A stretch of DNA of 64,000 nucleotides from Labilithrix sp. (GTDB taxonomy: Bacteria > Myxococcota_A > Polyangia > Polyangiales > Polyangiaceae): contig JAHBWA010000022.1 in NCBI GenBank assembly GCA_019637195.1, positions 1-64,000 of the forward strand, given 5' to 3'. The notes below the pieces were generated by a model. That model searched no databases, was not told where the DNA came from, and was given only the letters and a program-made list of their open reading frames with translations. Of the stretch, positions 32,764 through 41,985 are shown piece after piece. The translations under genes were made by a program, and so were the position numbers. Each line of letters starts with the position of its first letter. The first letter of the stretch is position 1.

Positions 32764-33570
32764 TCAAGTCCGCGTCGCGACGAAGAGTATCCCCCAACCA
32801 CGAACGACGACGCCATCGGGGCCCTTCAAGGCGTCGAATCCCGAGACGAGATCCGCGCGAAGCGACGCGCGCAGATCGTCGGGTACGATGCGGAGCAAGT
32901 TGCCGAACGAGCTCGCCTCGGCGAAGTCGAGGAAGGCCTCGCCGCTCTCGTGATGGCTCGCGTGCTGCGTGATGTGGAGCTCGACGAGCTCGAGTCGGCT
33001 CTCGAGGACGAGCGAGACGAGGTCGGTCGTCGTGCAGCGTCTGCCGGAGCCGAGCGCGGAGAGGTCGACCCGACCGGCGTAGGGCGGGCGTCGTAGCAGA
33101 GGTCGAAGGACGAGGGACACCGTGCCGGCGGCGGAGAGCTCGGGTGGAATGGTCGTCGCACCGAGGCGTCCGCCAGGTCGGAGCACGCGACGGATCTCCG
33201 CGAGCGCCTTCGCCTTGTCCGACACCCAGTGGAGGACGGACGACACACAGACCACGTCGAAGCTCGCGTCGTCGAAGGCGCCGAGAGCCTCGGCCTGCCC
33301 CACCTCGAACCGAGCTGCGTCGCCGTGGGCGCGCGCGATGCGGATGCGCTCCTCGAGCGGGTCGATACCGACGACGCTCCCTCTCGGCCCGAGGCGCTCG
33401 CCGATCCACCGTGTCAGGCGCCCCGTCCCGCACCCGACGTCGAGGACGCGCGCCCCCTCTTCGAGCCCGAGCCGTTCGACGAGGCGCTTGCCCCCTTCGA
33501 ACTGGAGATCGCTCCCCCGCTCGTAGCTCTCCGCGAGATGCCGACTGTCGTGCGTGAATGAGGTCGTCAC
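32764..33570 (-). CDS. Class I SAM-dependent methyltransferase
   Basis: 268 residues with a GTG start. Motif I is ARVLDVGCGTGRLT (residues 40-53), motif II is VVGIDP, and FDDASFDVVCVSSVLHW is the post-II region of Methyltransf_11 proteins; IRRVLRPGGRLG is motif III. A C-terminal helical domain (residues about 190-268) is probably the substrate cap. The start lies four bases after the stop of the small membrane protein upstream, so the two form an operon controlled from 33889-34018. Substrate unknown. Confidence 0.8.
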   Translation of the reverse strand: MTTSFTHDSRHLAESYERGSDLQFEGGKRLVERLGLEEGARVLDVGCGTGRLTRWIGERLGPRGSVVGIDPLEERIRIARAHGDAARFEVGQAEALGAFDDASFDVVCVSSVLHWVSDKAKALAEIRRVLRPGGRLGATTIPPELSAAGTVSLVLRPLLRRPPYAGRVDLSALGSGRRCTTTDLVSLVLESRLELVELHITQHASHHESGEAFLDFAEASSFGNLLRIVPDDLRASLRADLVSGFDALKGPDGVVVRGWGILFVATRT

Positions 33571-33573
33571 GTC

Positions 33574-33888
33574 TCAGGCCCGCCGTTGAAGCCGCGCCAG
33601 GGAGCGCGCAAGGAACAGCGCCGTCACGGCGAGGCCGACCCCGAAGACGCCCACGTGCGACCCGCTCCGCGGATCGAAGTCTCCGACGCGCGAGAGCAGC
33701 GCGTAGGCCACGACGAGGTTGCACAACCCGTACAGCACGTTCACGCGCGACGACGACGGCCCGCGGAACGGGGGCGAGGCGAACGGAGTCGGAAACGTAC
33801 GCCCCAGCATCCCCGAGACGAAGTGCAGGACGAAGTTCGCGACGAAGGCGCCCCCGAAGAAGTACGCCGGGAACTGATACCAGACCAT
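33574..33888 (-). CDS. Small three-helix membrane protein
   Basis: 104 residues from MVWYQFPAYFFGG. Three hydrophobic segments: FFGGAFVANFVLHFVSG, YGLCNLVVAYALLS and VFGVGLAVTALFLARSL. No family recognised. It is first gene of an operon with a methyltransferase; its start is 13 bp from the first of two 21-bp palindromes, so it is probably repressed by the divergent TetR. Confidence 0.7.
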   Translation of the reverse strand: MVWYQFPAYFFGGAFVANFVLHFVSGMLGRTFPTPFASPPFRGPSSSRVNVLYGLCNLVVAYALLSRVGDFDPRSGSHVGVFGVGLAVTALFLARSLARLQRRA

Positions 33889-33899
33889 CGGACACCCTT

Positions 33900-33969
33900 G
33901 ATGGCAACTCCATGTTGCCATCTCCTCAACGTACTGCGGCGGCGGCAAATGGCAACTCATGCTTGCCAT
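33900..33969. promoter_or_regulatory. Two 21-bp TetR-type operators
   Basis: ATGGCAACTCCATGTTGCCAT (33901-33921) and ATGGCAACTCATGCTTGCCAT (33949-33969; only 20 or 21 bases each) share ATGGCAA/TTGCCAT arms at the same spacing, with centres 48 bp apart. They lie between the divergent membrane-protein gene and the TetR gene at 34019. Confidence 0.75.
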
Positions 33970-34018
33970 CTAGCCGCGCGGCGGCCTACGCTCGCCGCCG
34001 AGGAGCTCCCGGAACACC

Positions 34019-34744
34019 TTGACCGAGCGTACCGAGACGCGTCGAACGAGAGGCGTGCTCGGCGGTCGCAGCGAGCGCGTCGTGCAGCAGGTGCTCGTGG
34101 CCACCGTCGCCGAGCTGGCCGAGTCCGGCTACAGGGCATTTCGCGTGGACGCGGTGAGCGCGGCGGCGGGGGTGAACAAGACCACGATCTACCGGCGCTG
34201 GCCCGGCAAGAAGCCGCTGGTGGCGGCCACCGTCGACTGGATGCGCAGGTTCGTGCATGACGTGCCGTTGCCCGACACGGGCTCGCTCGAGCGGGACCTC
34301 ACCGAGGCCTTCCAGCGCAGGGTGAGCTTCAAGGACCGCATCGAAGGGCGGGCGTGGGCTCGGTTGCTCGCGGAGAAGTACGACCCCGAGGTCAGCGCCG
34401 TCATCGGCGACGCCGTCAAGGAGCGTAGCGGCGCTTGGTACGCGATGGTCACGCGGGCTGTCGCGCGCGGCGAGCTCCCCGAGGACACCGACCCGCAGCT
34501 GTTGCTCGGGATGCTCGGGGCGATCGTCGACGCGTGGTACGCGAGGTCGCCGGGCAAGCTGACGCCCGAGCTGCTCGAGGCCGCCGTGCGCACCATCGTC
34601 GCCGGCGCGCGCTCGGGTTCACTGGTGCGCTCCAGCGGAGAGCCCAGGACCACGCGCGCACGGCCACGGACGCCGGCGGACGCCGCCCGCTCGACGCGTC
34701 ACCGGCGCCAGAGCGGCGAGAGCTCGGTCAAGAGTCGGGAGTGA
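34019..34744 (+). CDS. TetR-family transcriptional repressor
   Basis: 241 residues from a TTG start; the operator region just upstream makes an earlier start unlikely. TetR helix-turn-helix: LVATVAELAESGYRAFRVDAVSAAAGV, then KTTIYRRWPGKKPLVAA. A ligand domain of about 130 residues follows (TetR_C type with GELPEDTDPQLLLGML), then a basic low-complexity tail. It probably controls the divergent membrane protein/methyltransferase operon through the two 21-bp palindromes. Its 3' end faces the RND operon. Confidence 0.85.
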   Translation: MTERTETRRTRGVLGGRSERVVQQVLVATVAELAESGYRAFRVDAVSAAAGVNKTTIYRRWPGKKPLVAATVDWMRRFVHDVPLPDTGSLERDLTEAFQRRVSFKDRIEGRAWARLLAEKYDPEVSAVIGDAVKERSGAWYAMVTRAVARGELPEDTDPQLLLGMLGAIVDAWYARSPGKLTPELLEAAVRTIVAGARSGSLVRSSGEPRTTRARPRTPADAARSTRHRRQSGESSVKSRE

Positions 34745-34760
34745 ACCCGCTCGGGATCCG

Positions 34761-37700
34761 TCACCGCGCGCGCGGGGCAACGCTCGTCCACGTCGCGAGG
34801 ATGCCGTAAGCGATCGGGACGATCGCGAGGGTGAGCAGCGTGGACACGAGCGCCCCCGAGGCCATCGTGAGGCCGAGCCCCTGGAGGAGCGGATCGAAGA
34901 ACAGGATCCCGTCACCGAAGATGATGGTCCCCGCGGTCAGCAGGATCGGTCGCGCGCGCGCCTGACTCGCGAGCACGATGGAATCGACGACGGAGTGACC
35001 AGCGCCGCGGTTCTCCTGCGAGAAGTCGACGAGCAGAATCGAGTTGCGCACCATCGTTCCGGCCAGCGCGATGAGCCCGAGGACGGCCATCCCGGAGAGC
35101 GGCACGCCTGCGAGGAGGTGCGCGGGGACGACCCCGACGAGCGCGAGCGGGATCGGGATCATCACGACGATCGGCGTGACGTAGGAGCCGTACCAAGCGG
35201 CGAGCATGACGTAGATGACCGCGAGCGCTGCGGCCAATGCCACGCCTAGATCTCGGAACAGCTCGTAGGTCGTCGTCCACTCCCCCGCCCAGCGCAACGT
35301 CGCGCGCGCGGCGTCAGGAGCGCGCTCCACCCACTGAACGTCGACGTCGACCCCCTCACGTCGCAGCGCCTGGGTGATGTCGAGCGCGGCGTACGCCGGT
35401 GCTTCGGCCCCGCGCATCTCGCCCATGACGAACACCACAGGCAAGAGGTCCTTGCGGAGCAGCGGCGGTCGCCCCTCGCGAGGCGCGAGCCGCGCGACGT
35501 CGGCGACGGGTACCAACGCACCGCGCATCGAGACCGCGCGGACGTCCAGCATGTCGTTCGGCTGTGTCCGTGCCGCGTCCGTCGCCTGAACGACGACGGC
35601 GACACGCTCTGCCTCACCGGGGAGATCGAGCTCCGTCAGCGCATCGCCCGCGAACAGCGCGCGTTGGCTCGCGACGAGCCGCGCGCCCATGACGGCGTGG
35701 AGCGATAGGCTCGTCGTGTCCGTCCTGAGGACGGTCTGCGGCGTCGACGGCCGTAGCGTCCAGTCCACGTCGACGAGCGACGGCTCGGCGAGGAAAGCGG
35801 CGTGCACGCGCGCCGCTGTCTCGCTCCGTGTCTCCTCGGAGGCGCCGTAGATCTCTGCGACGAGCGCCGCTTGAACGGGCGGTCCCGGCGGCGGCTCGGC
35901 GACCGTGAAGATCGCGCCCGCTGGAGAGAGGTGGGCGTCGGCGACGCGGCGAACCTCCTCCGCGATGGCGAGACTGTCACGCGAGCGCTTCTCGCGCGGG
36001 GCGATCTGGAGCTGGATCTCGCCCTGATGCGGTTCGGCTCGGAGCATGTAGTGACGAGCGACGCCTTGGAAGGTCAAAGGCCCCGATCGTCCCGAGTACA
36101 CCTGGAGAGACTCGACCTCCGGGATCTCCAGGAGCTTCGTCGCGAGGAGCTTCTGCTCCTGGTGGGCGCGACTGAGCGACGTGCCAGCGGGGAGGTCGAT
36201 GACGACGCTCATGTCCGCCGCGTCGCTCCCCGGCAGGAGCTTCACCAGCACGGTGCGCGTCGGCAGGAGCGCGAGCGCGCCGAGGAGCAGCGACACCCCC
36301 GCCAGCAACACTCCCGCCCCGCGCAGCGGCCGCGCGAGCGCCCACGCGAGCAGTCGTCGATAGAGCCGAAGCCAGGCCGGGATGGCGGCGTGGTCGGCGT
36401 GAGTACGCCGCAGGATGCGGTAGCTCAGGTACGGCGTCACGGTCAGCGCGATGACCAACGAGAACACCATCGCGACCGACGCGCCGATCGGCAGGGGCCG
36501 TAGGTACTGACCGATCATGCCGGAGACGAACGCCGTGGGCGTCAGCGCCGCCACGACCGTGAACGTCGCGAGGATGGTCGGGTTCGCGACCTCACCGACC
36601 GCCTCGGCGGCGAGGCTTCGGCGGTCGACCGAACGACCGCCGTCCTCTTGGAACCGCCGATGCACGTTCTCGACGACGACGATCGCGTCATCGACCAGGA
36701 TGCCGATCGCGAAGATCATCGCCGCGAGGGTGATGCGGTTGAGCGTAAACCCCGCTGCTTGGTAGACGAACGGGACGATCGCGAGGGTCGCTGGGATGAC
36801 GATGGCGACGATCGCCGCCTCGCGACGTCCGAGCGACAGCCCGATCAACACGACCACCACGACGGTCGCGATACCGATGTGCTCGAAGAGCGTCGTGACC
36901 CGCTCCTCCGCCGTCGCGCCGGTGTCCAGCGCGACGTGAACGTTCGCGTCCTCCGGCAGCAGGCGCGCGCCTTCGGTGGACATCCACGCGCGGAGGCGCT
37001 GGGTGAGCTCTGCCGAATTTGCCCCTGTCACCTTCGAGACCATGATGGTCACCGAATCGGAGACACGAGCATGAGCGCCGTCGCGGCCGCCGTGCGCGAC
37101 GTAGGCCGTCGGTTCGCGCACGACGTCGCGCACCGACGCCACGTCACGAAGGCGGACGACGCCCGCGCTCGTCTCCGTGAGCGGGAGCCCTTCGAGATCG
37201 TGCACCGACCCGAGGGTCGACCCCGCGCGGACGAGCGCGACGTGCGTGCCGCTCTCGAAGCGGCCTACGGGCAGCTCGAGGTTCGCGTGTCGAATCGCCC
37301 CGTTCACCGCGTCGACGTCGAGCCGATACGAGGCGAGCCTCGCGGGATCCACCTCGACGCGGAACGCGCGCTGGGCCCCGCCGAGCACGGCCACGCTCGA
37401 GACATTCGACTGCTGCTCGAGCGCGCGTGAGACGGCGACCGCGTGGCGCCGCAGCTCTTCTGGGCTGCTCGCGTCGCTGGTGATCGAGAAGGCGAGCACC
37501 GGCACGTCCTCGACCCCGCGCGGGGTCAACGACACGACGGATGCCCCCTCGGGGAGGAGCGCGCTTCGCGCGTTCAATCGCTCGCTGAGCTGCGTGAACG
37601 CGTCCTCTCGACGGACCCCCTGCCGAAACTGCACCGCGAGGAGCGTCGCGTCGTCAGCCGACGCTGACAGCACGTGCTCTGCGCCGGGCAGCTCTCGCAC

Positions 37701-37931
37701 CCACGCCGCCACGGGACGCGCGAGTCGCTCGTCGACGTCGGCCGTGTCGTGCCCCGGCCACGCGATGGCTACGTCGAACATCGCGATCGTGATCGACGGC
37801 TCCTCTTCTTTGGCCGTCGTCACCGTCGCGAACAGCCCGAGGGCGATCGACACGACGATGAGCAGCGGGGTCAGGTGCGACCGGATGAAGAACGCAGCGA
37901 CGCGCGTCGAGAAGCTGCCTCCACCGCTCAT
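34761..37931 (-). CDS. RND-family efflux permease
   Basis: 1056 residues from MSGGGSFSTRVAAFF. The N-terminal helix (residues 19-40) is followed by the porter domain, then six helices starting with IGIATVVVVVLIGLSLGRR. TM4 has the proton-relay pair Asp414-Asp415 in GILVDDAIVVVENVHR. The second porter domain and six final helices (LALVGVVPAHL, LGLIALAGTMVRN) follow. Typical of hydrophobe/AcrB-like pumps; the substrate cannot be read from sequence. Its start overlaps the adaptor gene by ATGA. No outer-membrane channel gene is in the operon. Confidence 0.9.
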   Translation of the reverse strand: MSGGGSFSTRVAAFFIRSHLTPLLIVVSIALGLFATVTTAKEEEPSITIAMFDVAIAWPGHDTADVDERLARPVAAWVRELPGAEHVLSASADDATLLAVQFRQGVRREDAFTQLSERLNARSALLPEGASVVSLTPRGVEDVPVLAFSITSDASSPEELRRHAVAVSRALEQQSNVSSVAVLGGAQRAFRVEVDPARLASYRLDVDAVNGAIRHANLELPVGRFESGTHVALVRAGSTLGSVHDLEGLPLTETSAGVVRLRDVASVRDVVREPTAYVAHGGRDGAHARVSDSVTIMVSKVTGANSAELTQRLRAWMSTEGARLLPEDANVHVALDTGATAEERVTTLFEHIGIATVVVVVLIGLSLGRREAAIVAIVIPATLAIVPFVYQAAGFTLNRITLAAMIFAIGILVDDAIVVVENVHRRFQEDGGRSVDRRSLAAEAVGEVANPTILATFTVVAALTPTAFVSGMIGQYLRPLPIGASVAMVFSLVIALTVTPYLSYRILRRTHADHAAIPAWLRLYRRLLAWALARPLRGAGVLLAGVSLLLGALALLPTRTVLVKLLPGSDAADMSVVIDLPAGTSLSRAHQEQKLLATKLLEIPEVESLQVYSGRSGPLTFQGVARHYMLRAEPHQGEIQLQIAPREKRSRDSLAIAEEVRRVADAHLSPAGAIFTVAEPPPGPPVQAALVAEIYGASEETRSETAARVHAAFLAEPSLVDVDWTLRPSTPQTVLRTDTTSLSLHAVMGARLVASQRALFAGDALTELDLPGEAERVAVVVQATDAARTQPNDMLDVRAVSMRGALVPVADVARLAPREGRPPLLRKDLLPVVFVMGEMRGAEAPAYAALDITQALRREGVDVDVQWVERAPDAARATLRWAGEWTTTYELFRDLGVALAAALAVIYVMLAAWYGSYVTPIVVMIPIPLALVGVVPAHLLAGVPLSGMAVLGLIALAGTMVRNSILLVDFSQENRGAGHSVVDSIVLASQARARPILLTAGTIIFGDGILFFDPLLQGLGLTMASGALVSTLLTLAIVPIAYGILATWTSVAPRAR

Positions 37932-39064
37932 CGCGTCGCTTCCACGCGAAGTCCGTCTCGGAGCGAAGGATCTCCGCCGTCGCGCACGACCCGCTCGCCG
38001 AGCCCCACTCCGGAGGAGAGTTGCGTCGTCGTGTCCGTCGTCCTCGCGATTCGGACCCAGGCGAAGACGAGCCGATCGTCGCGCACGACCCACACGCCGG
38101 GGAGCGAGCCGCGGTACCGCACTGCGCCGGCAGGGACCTCCACGGTCGCGGCTTTCGTTCTCGCGAGCGGCAGGGCCACATGGGCGACGGCGCCTGCCCG
38201 CCAGGTGTGCGCGGAGTTGTCGAACTTGACGATCATGCGCAGCCCCGGCGTGCCTGGATCGCCGGAGGACACGATCGCCGTGATCGTACCGTCACCGGAG
38301 AGCGGACCGTCCATTCGGAGGGGGACGCGTTGGCCGACCGTGAGGGCCGCGGCCTCCGCGGCGCTCACGGCCATCGAGACGCGCAACGTCGCGTCGTCTT
38401 CGAGCACCAGGAGCGGCTGCCCCGGGGCGGCGAGCTGACCGAGCTCCGCCGTCCGGCGCACGATCACGCCGGCGAACGGAGCCCGAATGGTCGCGTCCGC
38501 GACGTTCACGTCGAGCTCGAGGAGCTGCGCGTTCACGCCGGAGAGCGACGCCTGAGCGACGTCACGGCCCCGACGCACTTCGTCGAGCTGCACGCCAGGG
38601 AGGGCCCCGCTCGCGGTGAGCGCGCGCGATCGTTTCAGCTCGCCCTCGGACCAATCGGCCTGCGCGGCCGCCGCCGTCCGGCTGGCGAGGAGCTGCGCGC
38701 GTCGCGCCTGGAGATCGCGGACGTCGAGCTGCACGAGCGTCTCGTCGACTCGGACGCGTCGCCCCTCCTCTGCGGAGAGCGCTCTCACGCGGGCATGGAT
38801 CCTCGACGCGAGCGCGACCCGCCGCTCGGGCTCCAGCACTCCGGAGAGCTCGACGACCCCCGAGGTCGGCGACGCCACGGTCGTCGTCGTGGCGAGCTGG
38901 AGCGGCGGGTCGGAGGCGGTCCCCGGGCGGTCATGCCCTTCCCCATGACCACCGCACCCGTTCATGGACAGGAGGAGGAGGCCGAGCGGCAACGCCCGGG
39001 CGCGGCGTCCCACCGTGTCGAGCCGCGCGGGCGCGCCCTCGCGGGTGATGTCCGGCCCGCTCAT
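37928..39064 (-). CDS. RND efflux periplasmic adaptor (membrane fusion protein)
   Basis: 378 residues from MSGPDITREGAPA, a signal/lipoprotein-like start with SMNGC at about residue 35. HlyD/AcrA layout: SGVLEPERRVALASRIHARV (first lipoyl half), coiled-coil hairpin (residues about 120-195, LQARRAQLLASRTAAAAQ), ATIRAPFAGVIVRRTAELGQLAAPG (second lipoyl half), then beta-barrel and membrane-proximal domains. It overlaps TetR upstream and RND downstream by ATGA, so all three are translated from one mRNA. Confidence 0.9.
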   Translation of the reverse strand: MSGPDITREGAPARLDTVGRRARALPLGLLLLSMNGCGGHGEGHDRPGTASDPPLQLATTTTVASPTSGVVELSGVLEPERRVALASRIHARVRALSAEEGRRVRVDETLVQLDVRDLQARRAQLLASRTAAAAQADWSEGELKRSRALTASGALPGVQLDEVRRGRDVAQASLSGVNAQLLELDVNVADATIRAPFAGVIVRRTAELGQLAAPGQPLLVLEDDATLRVSMAVSAAEAAALTVGQRVPLRMDGPLSGDGTITAIVSSGDPGTPGLRMIVKFDNSAHTWRAGAVAHVALPLARTKAATVEVPAGAVRYRGSLPGVWVVRDDRLVFAWVRIARTTDTTTQLSSGVGLGERVVRDGGDPSLRDGLRVEATR

Positions 39065-39726
39065 TGCGCCTCGACGTCGAGGAGCACGTGGAGCCTCACG
39101 AAGAGGCGCGAGAGGCTCTCCTGGAGACCGTCGGGCATGTCCCCGTGAAGCCATCGGAACACCCAGGTCTGAAACGCACCGGAGAGGACGTAGGCGAGGT
39201 CCAGCGCTTCGGCCTGCGACGGCTTGCGCGGATCTCCGGCCGCGATCTCGTCGGCGAGCCGCTGGATCAGGCGGCGATAGGCCCGCTTGCCGACGTTCGA
39301 CGCTTCGGCCGAGGAAGACGCGTTCCACTCGATGAAGGGCGCGTGACCGAAGAGCAGGACGAAGAACTCTCGGTTCGGCTCGATGAGCTGGCACACGCGC
39401 CGCAGGCTCCAGAGGATGCGCTCGACGTACGGGAGCTCCTGCAGCAGCCGATCGTCGAAGACCTCGAGGAGCTGTTCGGCGATCTTGTCGAGGGTGGCGA
39501 CGAAGAGCTCCTCTTTGCCGGAGAAGTAGCCGTAGAGCGAGCTCGGCGCGAAGCCTGCGTCGCGTGCGACGTCTTCCATCGTCGTTCCGGCGAAGCCTTT
39601 GGACGCGAACGACTTTGCGGCGGACCGGACGATGTCTGCCCGCACGAGCTGCGCGCGCCGACCGAGCCTGGGTCGCTCGTCGAGGACGTTGACGGCGGCG
39701 ACGCTCTTCGTTCTTGCCCGAGGCAT
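39061..39726 (-). CDS. TetR-family repressor of the RND operon
   Basis: 221 residues from MPRARTKSVAAVNVL. TetR helix-turn-helix: RADIVRSAAKSFASKGFAGTTMEDVA, then FAPSSLYGYFSGKEELFVA. The helical ligand domain is of AcrR/RutR type (RILWSLRRVCQLIEPNREFFVLLF). First gene of the TetR-MFP-RND operon with ATGA overlaps. A GAATGATCATTC palindrome lies 15 bp upstream of its start, fitting autorepression. Confidence 0.85.
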   Translation of the reverse strand: MPRARTKSVAAVNVLDERPRLGRRAQLVRADIVRSAAKSFASKGFAGTTMEDVARDAGFAPSSLYGYFSGKEELFVATLDKIAEQLLEVFDDRLLQELPYVERILWSLRRVCQLIEPNREFFVLLFGHAPFIEWNASSSAEASNVGKRAYRRLIQRLADEIAAGDPRKPSQAEALDLAYVLSGAFQTWVFRWLHGDMPDGLQESLSRLFVRLHVLLDVEAQ

Positions 39727-39740
39727 GGGACGTATTTTAC

Positions 39741-39752
39741 GAATGATCATTC
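39741..39752. promoter_or_regulatory. GAATGATCATTC palindrome, likely TetR operator
   Basis: A perfect 12-bp palindrome 15 bp upstream of the TetR start at 39726. A half-match (CATTCGG) recurs about 15 bp further upstream (39768). AT-rich surroundings (CGTATTTTACG) suggest the -10 region. Confidence 0.6.
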
Positions 39753-40752
39753 GGAAGACAAGTCTCATCATTCGGATCGGATCGCGTGCCCCATTTCCCA
39801 CCGCGCGACCGCGTGTTCCCCCCCATGAACGCGGAGAAGCCGGCGCCGCCGAAGCGCGCGAGCCTCGCCTTCAAGAACGTCTCGTAAACCCCAGCCATCG
39901 CGAGCCCCGTCGTGCGCACGCCGCGCACGTGCCCGTCGCATCACCGGCCGGCGCTCGCCGCCGTCGACCTTCCCCCCATCGGCGGGAGCGGAGATGGAGC
40001 ACGCGGGCACACCGCGGTGCCATGCACTGAGCTTGCCGAACGGAGCCCGTGCCGCCATGGCGACGGCAGGAGACTGGATGGGCGGGAGGGCGTGCGATTC
40101 GTGTCGCAGGGCCATGACGCACGGCCCACGGCGCACGCCGCACGCGCCACGACGATGGGCGCGGAGGGAGAGATCGCCGGGCCCGAGCTCCTTGCCGTCC
40201 CCGCGATCGCCTCGCGTCGCGCGTGAAGACGGCCTCCAAGCTCCTTCAGGTCACCGTCGTCGGTGGCCGCACCTCCGCGCTGGCGATGGGAGACGCGCTC
40301 GCCTGATCGCTCGAGATCGACGCGAGCGGCACGGGAGCGGTCGCGGGCACGCGATCCCGCGTGCGTACCGAAACGGTCAGCAGCTTCCCGACGCGAGATG
40401 AGCGCCGCTTACATGGACGCGCGTTCGCGGATCTGCTCCGCGAAATCGAGGACAACTTCGAGAGCAGCTCCAAAGCGCGCGCGTCGCGATCCGAGTAGGT
40501 CTGGAGGCGTCGAGCGAGAGGGCACCGGACGGCCATGTGAGCAGCCGCGTACGCAACCTCACCCGTGGGAGAAGACGGCGTGCGGTTCAGCCGTAAGACT
40601 CGGGCGCGACTCCGTAGCTTCCAAGCGTTGCAGCGTTGCCCGACGAGTGCGAACGGTGCGCCCCTTGCGGAGGCGGTACGTTCTCACGCCTCGCCAGGGC
40701 GAGGCCCATGCCTGCGATGGCGATCGCCGCGGAGACGACGCCGACCACGAGC
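39753..40752. other. One-kilobase stretch without a recognisable gene
   Basis: Several frames are open but none has a family motif or a good start. On the minus strand 39800-39890 reads AGVYETFLKARLARFGG, on the plus strand 40430-40490 reads FADLLREIEDNFESS; both look protein-like and may be scraps of lost genes. I see no repeats shared with the rest of the window. Confidence 0.4.
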
Positions 40753-41061
40753 TCACTGGGGTGCTGGGTACTTCTTTCGAAGCGCCGTGACCGCGGGGGC
40801 GACGGCGCCGCCGACGATGCCGAAGCAGTCACCGAGGAGCGCCGCGATCTCTTCGTCGGTCCCGCCGGTGACCGCGTTGCGAAGGCCCATCGCCTTCGCC
40901 ATGAAGGTCGGATCGGCGGCCATGCTCCGCTGAAAGTGCGTCGCCGCGTCCGCTCCCGCCGCCTTGTCGAGACCGAGGAGCTCCTCGAGCACCTCTCCCG
41001 CGCGCGCCGTGTCGTTGCCCATGATCGCGCCGGCGAAGTCACGGAAGGTCAGCTCGGACAT
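40753..41061 (-). CDS. Small helical hypothetical protein
   Basis: 102 residues from MSELTFRDFAGAIMG. All-helical and Ala/Gly-rich, with ARAGEVLEELLGLDKAAG, then HFQRSMAADPTFMAKAMGLRNAV and a C-terminal ALLGDCFGIVGGAVAPAVTAL. No signal or metal motif. The first ATG with adequate context lies at 41061; upstream codons in frame look non-coding. Function unknown. Confidence 0.5.
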   Translation of the reverse strand: MSELTFRDFAGAIMGNDTARAGEVLEELLGLDKAAGADAATHFQRSMAADPTFMAKAMGLRNAVTGGTDEEIAALLGDCFGIVGGAVAPAVTALRKKYPAPQ

Positions 41062-41262
41062 GGGCGCATCGTATCCAGGATCACGTCGCCGAGTCGAAGC
41101 AAGGATCGGCATCGTGACGACGTACCTGGCGATGAGGAGGGCGAGCGCCCCGCTCTTCACGGCGACGGATCCGAGGAGGATCGTCTCCCTTGGCCCCATT
41201 CGGCTGCGCGCGCCAAGCGTGCCGGCCGGAGAGCTCGGGATCCGCGACATCTTTCGGGCCCC

Positions 41263-41793
41263 TTACTCCGAACCGCCGCGCTCCGGTGCGTGGGCGAGCA
41301 AGAGTCGCTCGGACACGAGCCGGTCGAACACGTCGGTCTCGAAGCCGACGACGAGGTGGCTCTGCGTGCGCTCTACGACGTACAGCCGTTCGCGGACGCC
41401 GCGGCTCGCCGCGGTGCGCTCGAGATCCGCCAAGAACGGCTCGAAATCGTTGACGCCCCACTGCCGAGCCGGCACCTCGTCGAGGCCGACCAGCGTGGCG
41501 AGCGTGGCGAGCGACTCGTCCATGCCGTCGTCGTACCACGTGCACGCGTGCAGCCAAGGCCGCGGTCCGCACCAATGTCGATGGGAGACCGGCATCGACA
41601 TCGCCAGCGACTCGAGCAGGTCCATGAACTGACTCGCGGGGAAGTCGGCCTTCGGATCGAGCCAGTCGACCAGCGGCCCGCCGTCCTCCGACGCGACCAT
41701 GAGCTTCTTCGCCGTGACCTTCTCGAGCATCCCGCTGGCCGCCGAAATCCACGCAGCCAACGCAAGCGGCCTCGTCGTCCGAGCCGAGCTCAT
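41263..41793 (-). CDS. Hypothetical protein
   Basis: 176 residues from MSSARTTRPLALAAW. Visible blocks: SGMLEKVTAKKLMVASEDGGPLVDWLDPKADFPASQF, HWCGPRPWLHACTWYDD, then VERTQSHLVVGFETDVFDRLV. No signal or transmembrane segment. It resembles no family I can name; the even spacing of Trp and Asp residues suggests a genuine globular protein. On the minus strand with the LysR gene to its left in gene order (41986-42900). Confidence 0.55.
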   Translation of the reverse strand: MSSARTTRPLALAAWISAASGMLEKVTAKKLMVASEDGGPLVDWLDPKADFPASQFMDLLESLAMSMPVSHRHWCGPRPWLHACTWYDDGMDESLATLATLVGLDEVPARQWGVNDFEPFLADLERTAASRGVRERLYVVERTQSHLVVGFETDVFDRLVSERLLLAHAPERGGSE

Positions 41794-41985
41794 TCTCCGT
41801 CGGAGCGGCGCTCGCGTACGTGCGGCGTCATCGTGCTCCGTGGCTGCGGCACGCAGGGCGAGGCGGGCTAGCCTGCTCTGCTCGTGACCTCGTAAACGAG
41901 ACTCTCGTCGACAGGGCGCCGTGCGCGCTGCGCCTCGACGCGACGCGAGACGCCCGCGAGGGTGCGGTCACCGCGATCGCATCCG

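Noticed and set aside
39871..40239. Possible small gene in the gap 39753-40752
   Set aside because: Arg-rich in every frame, without start context or motif.
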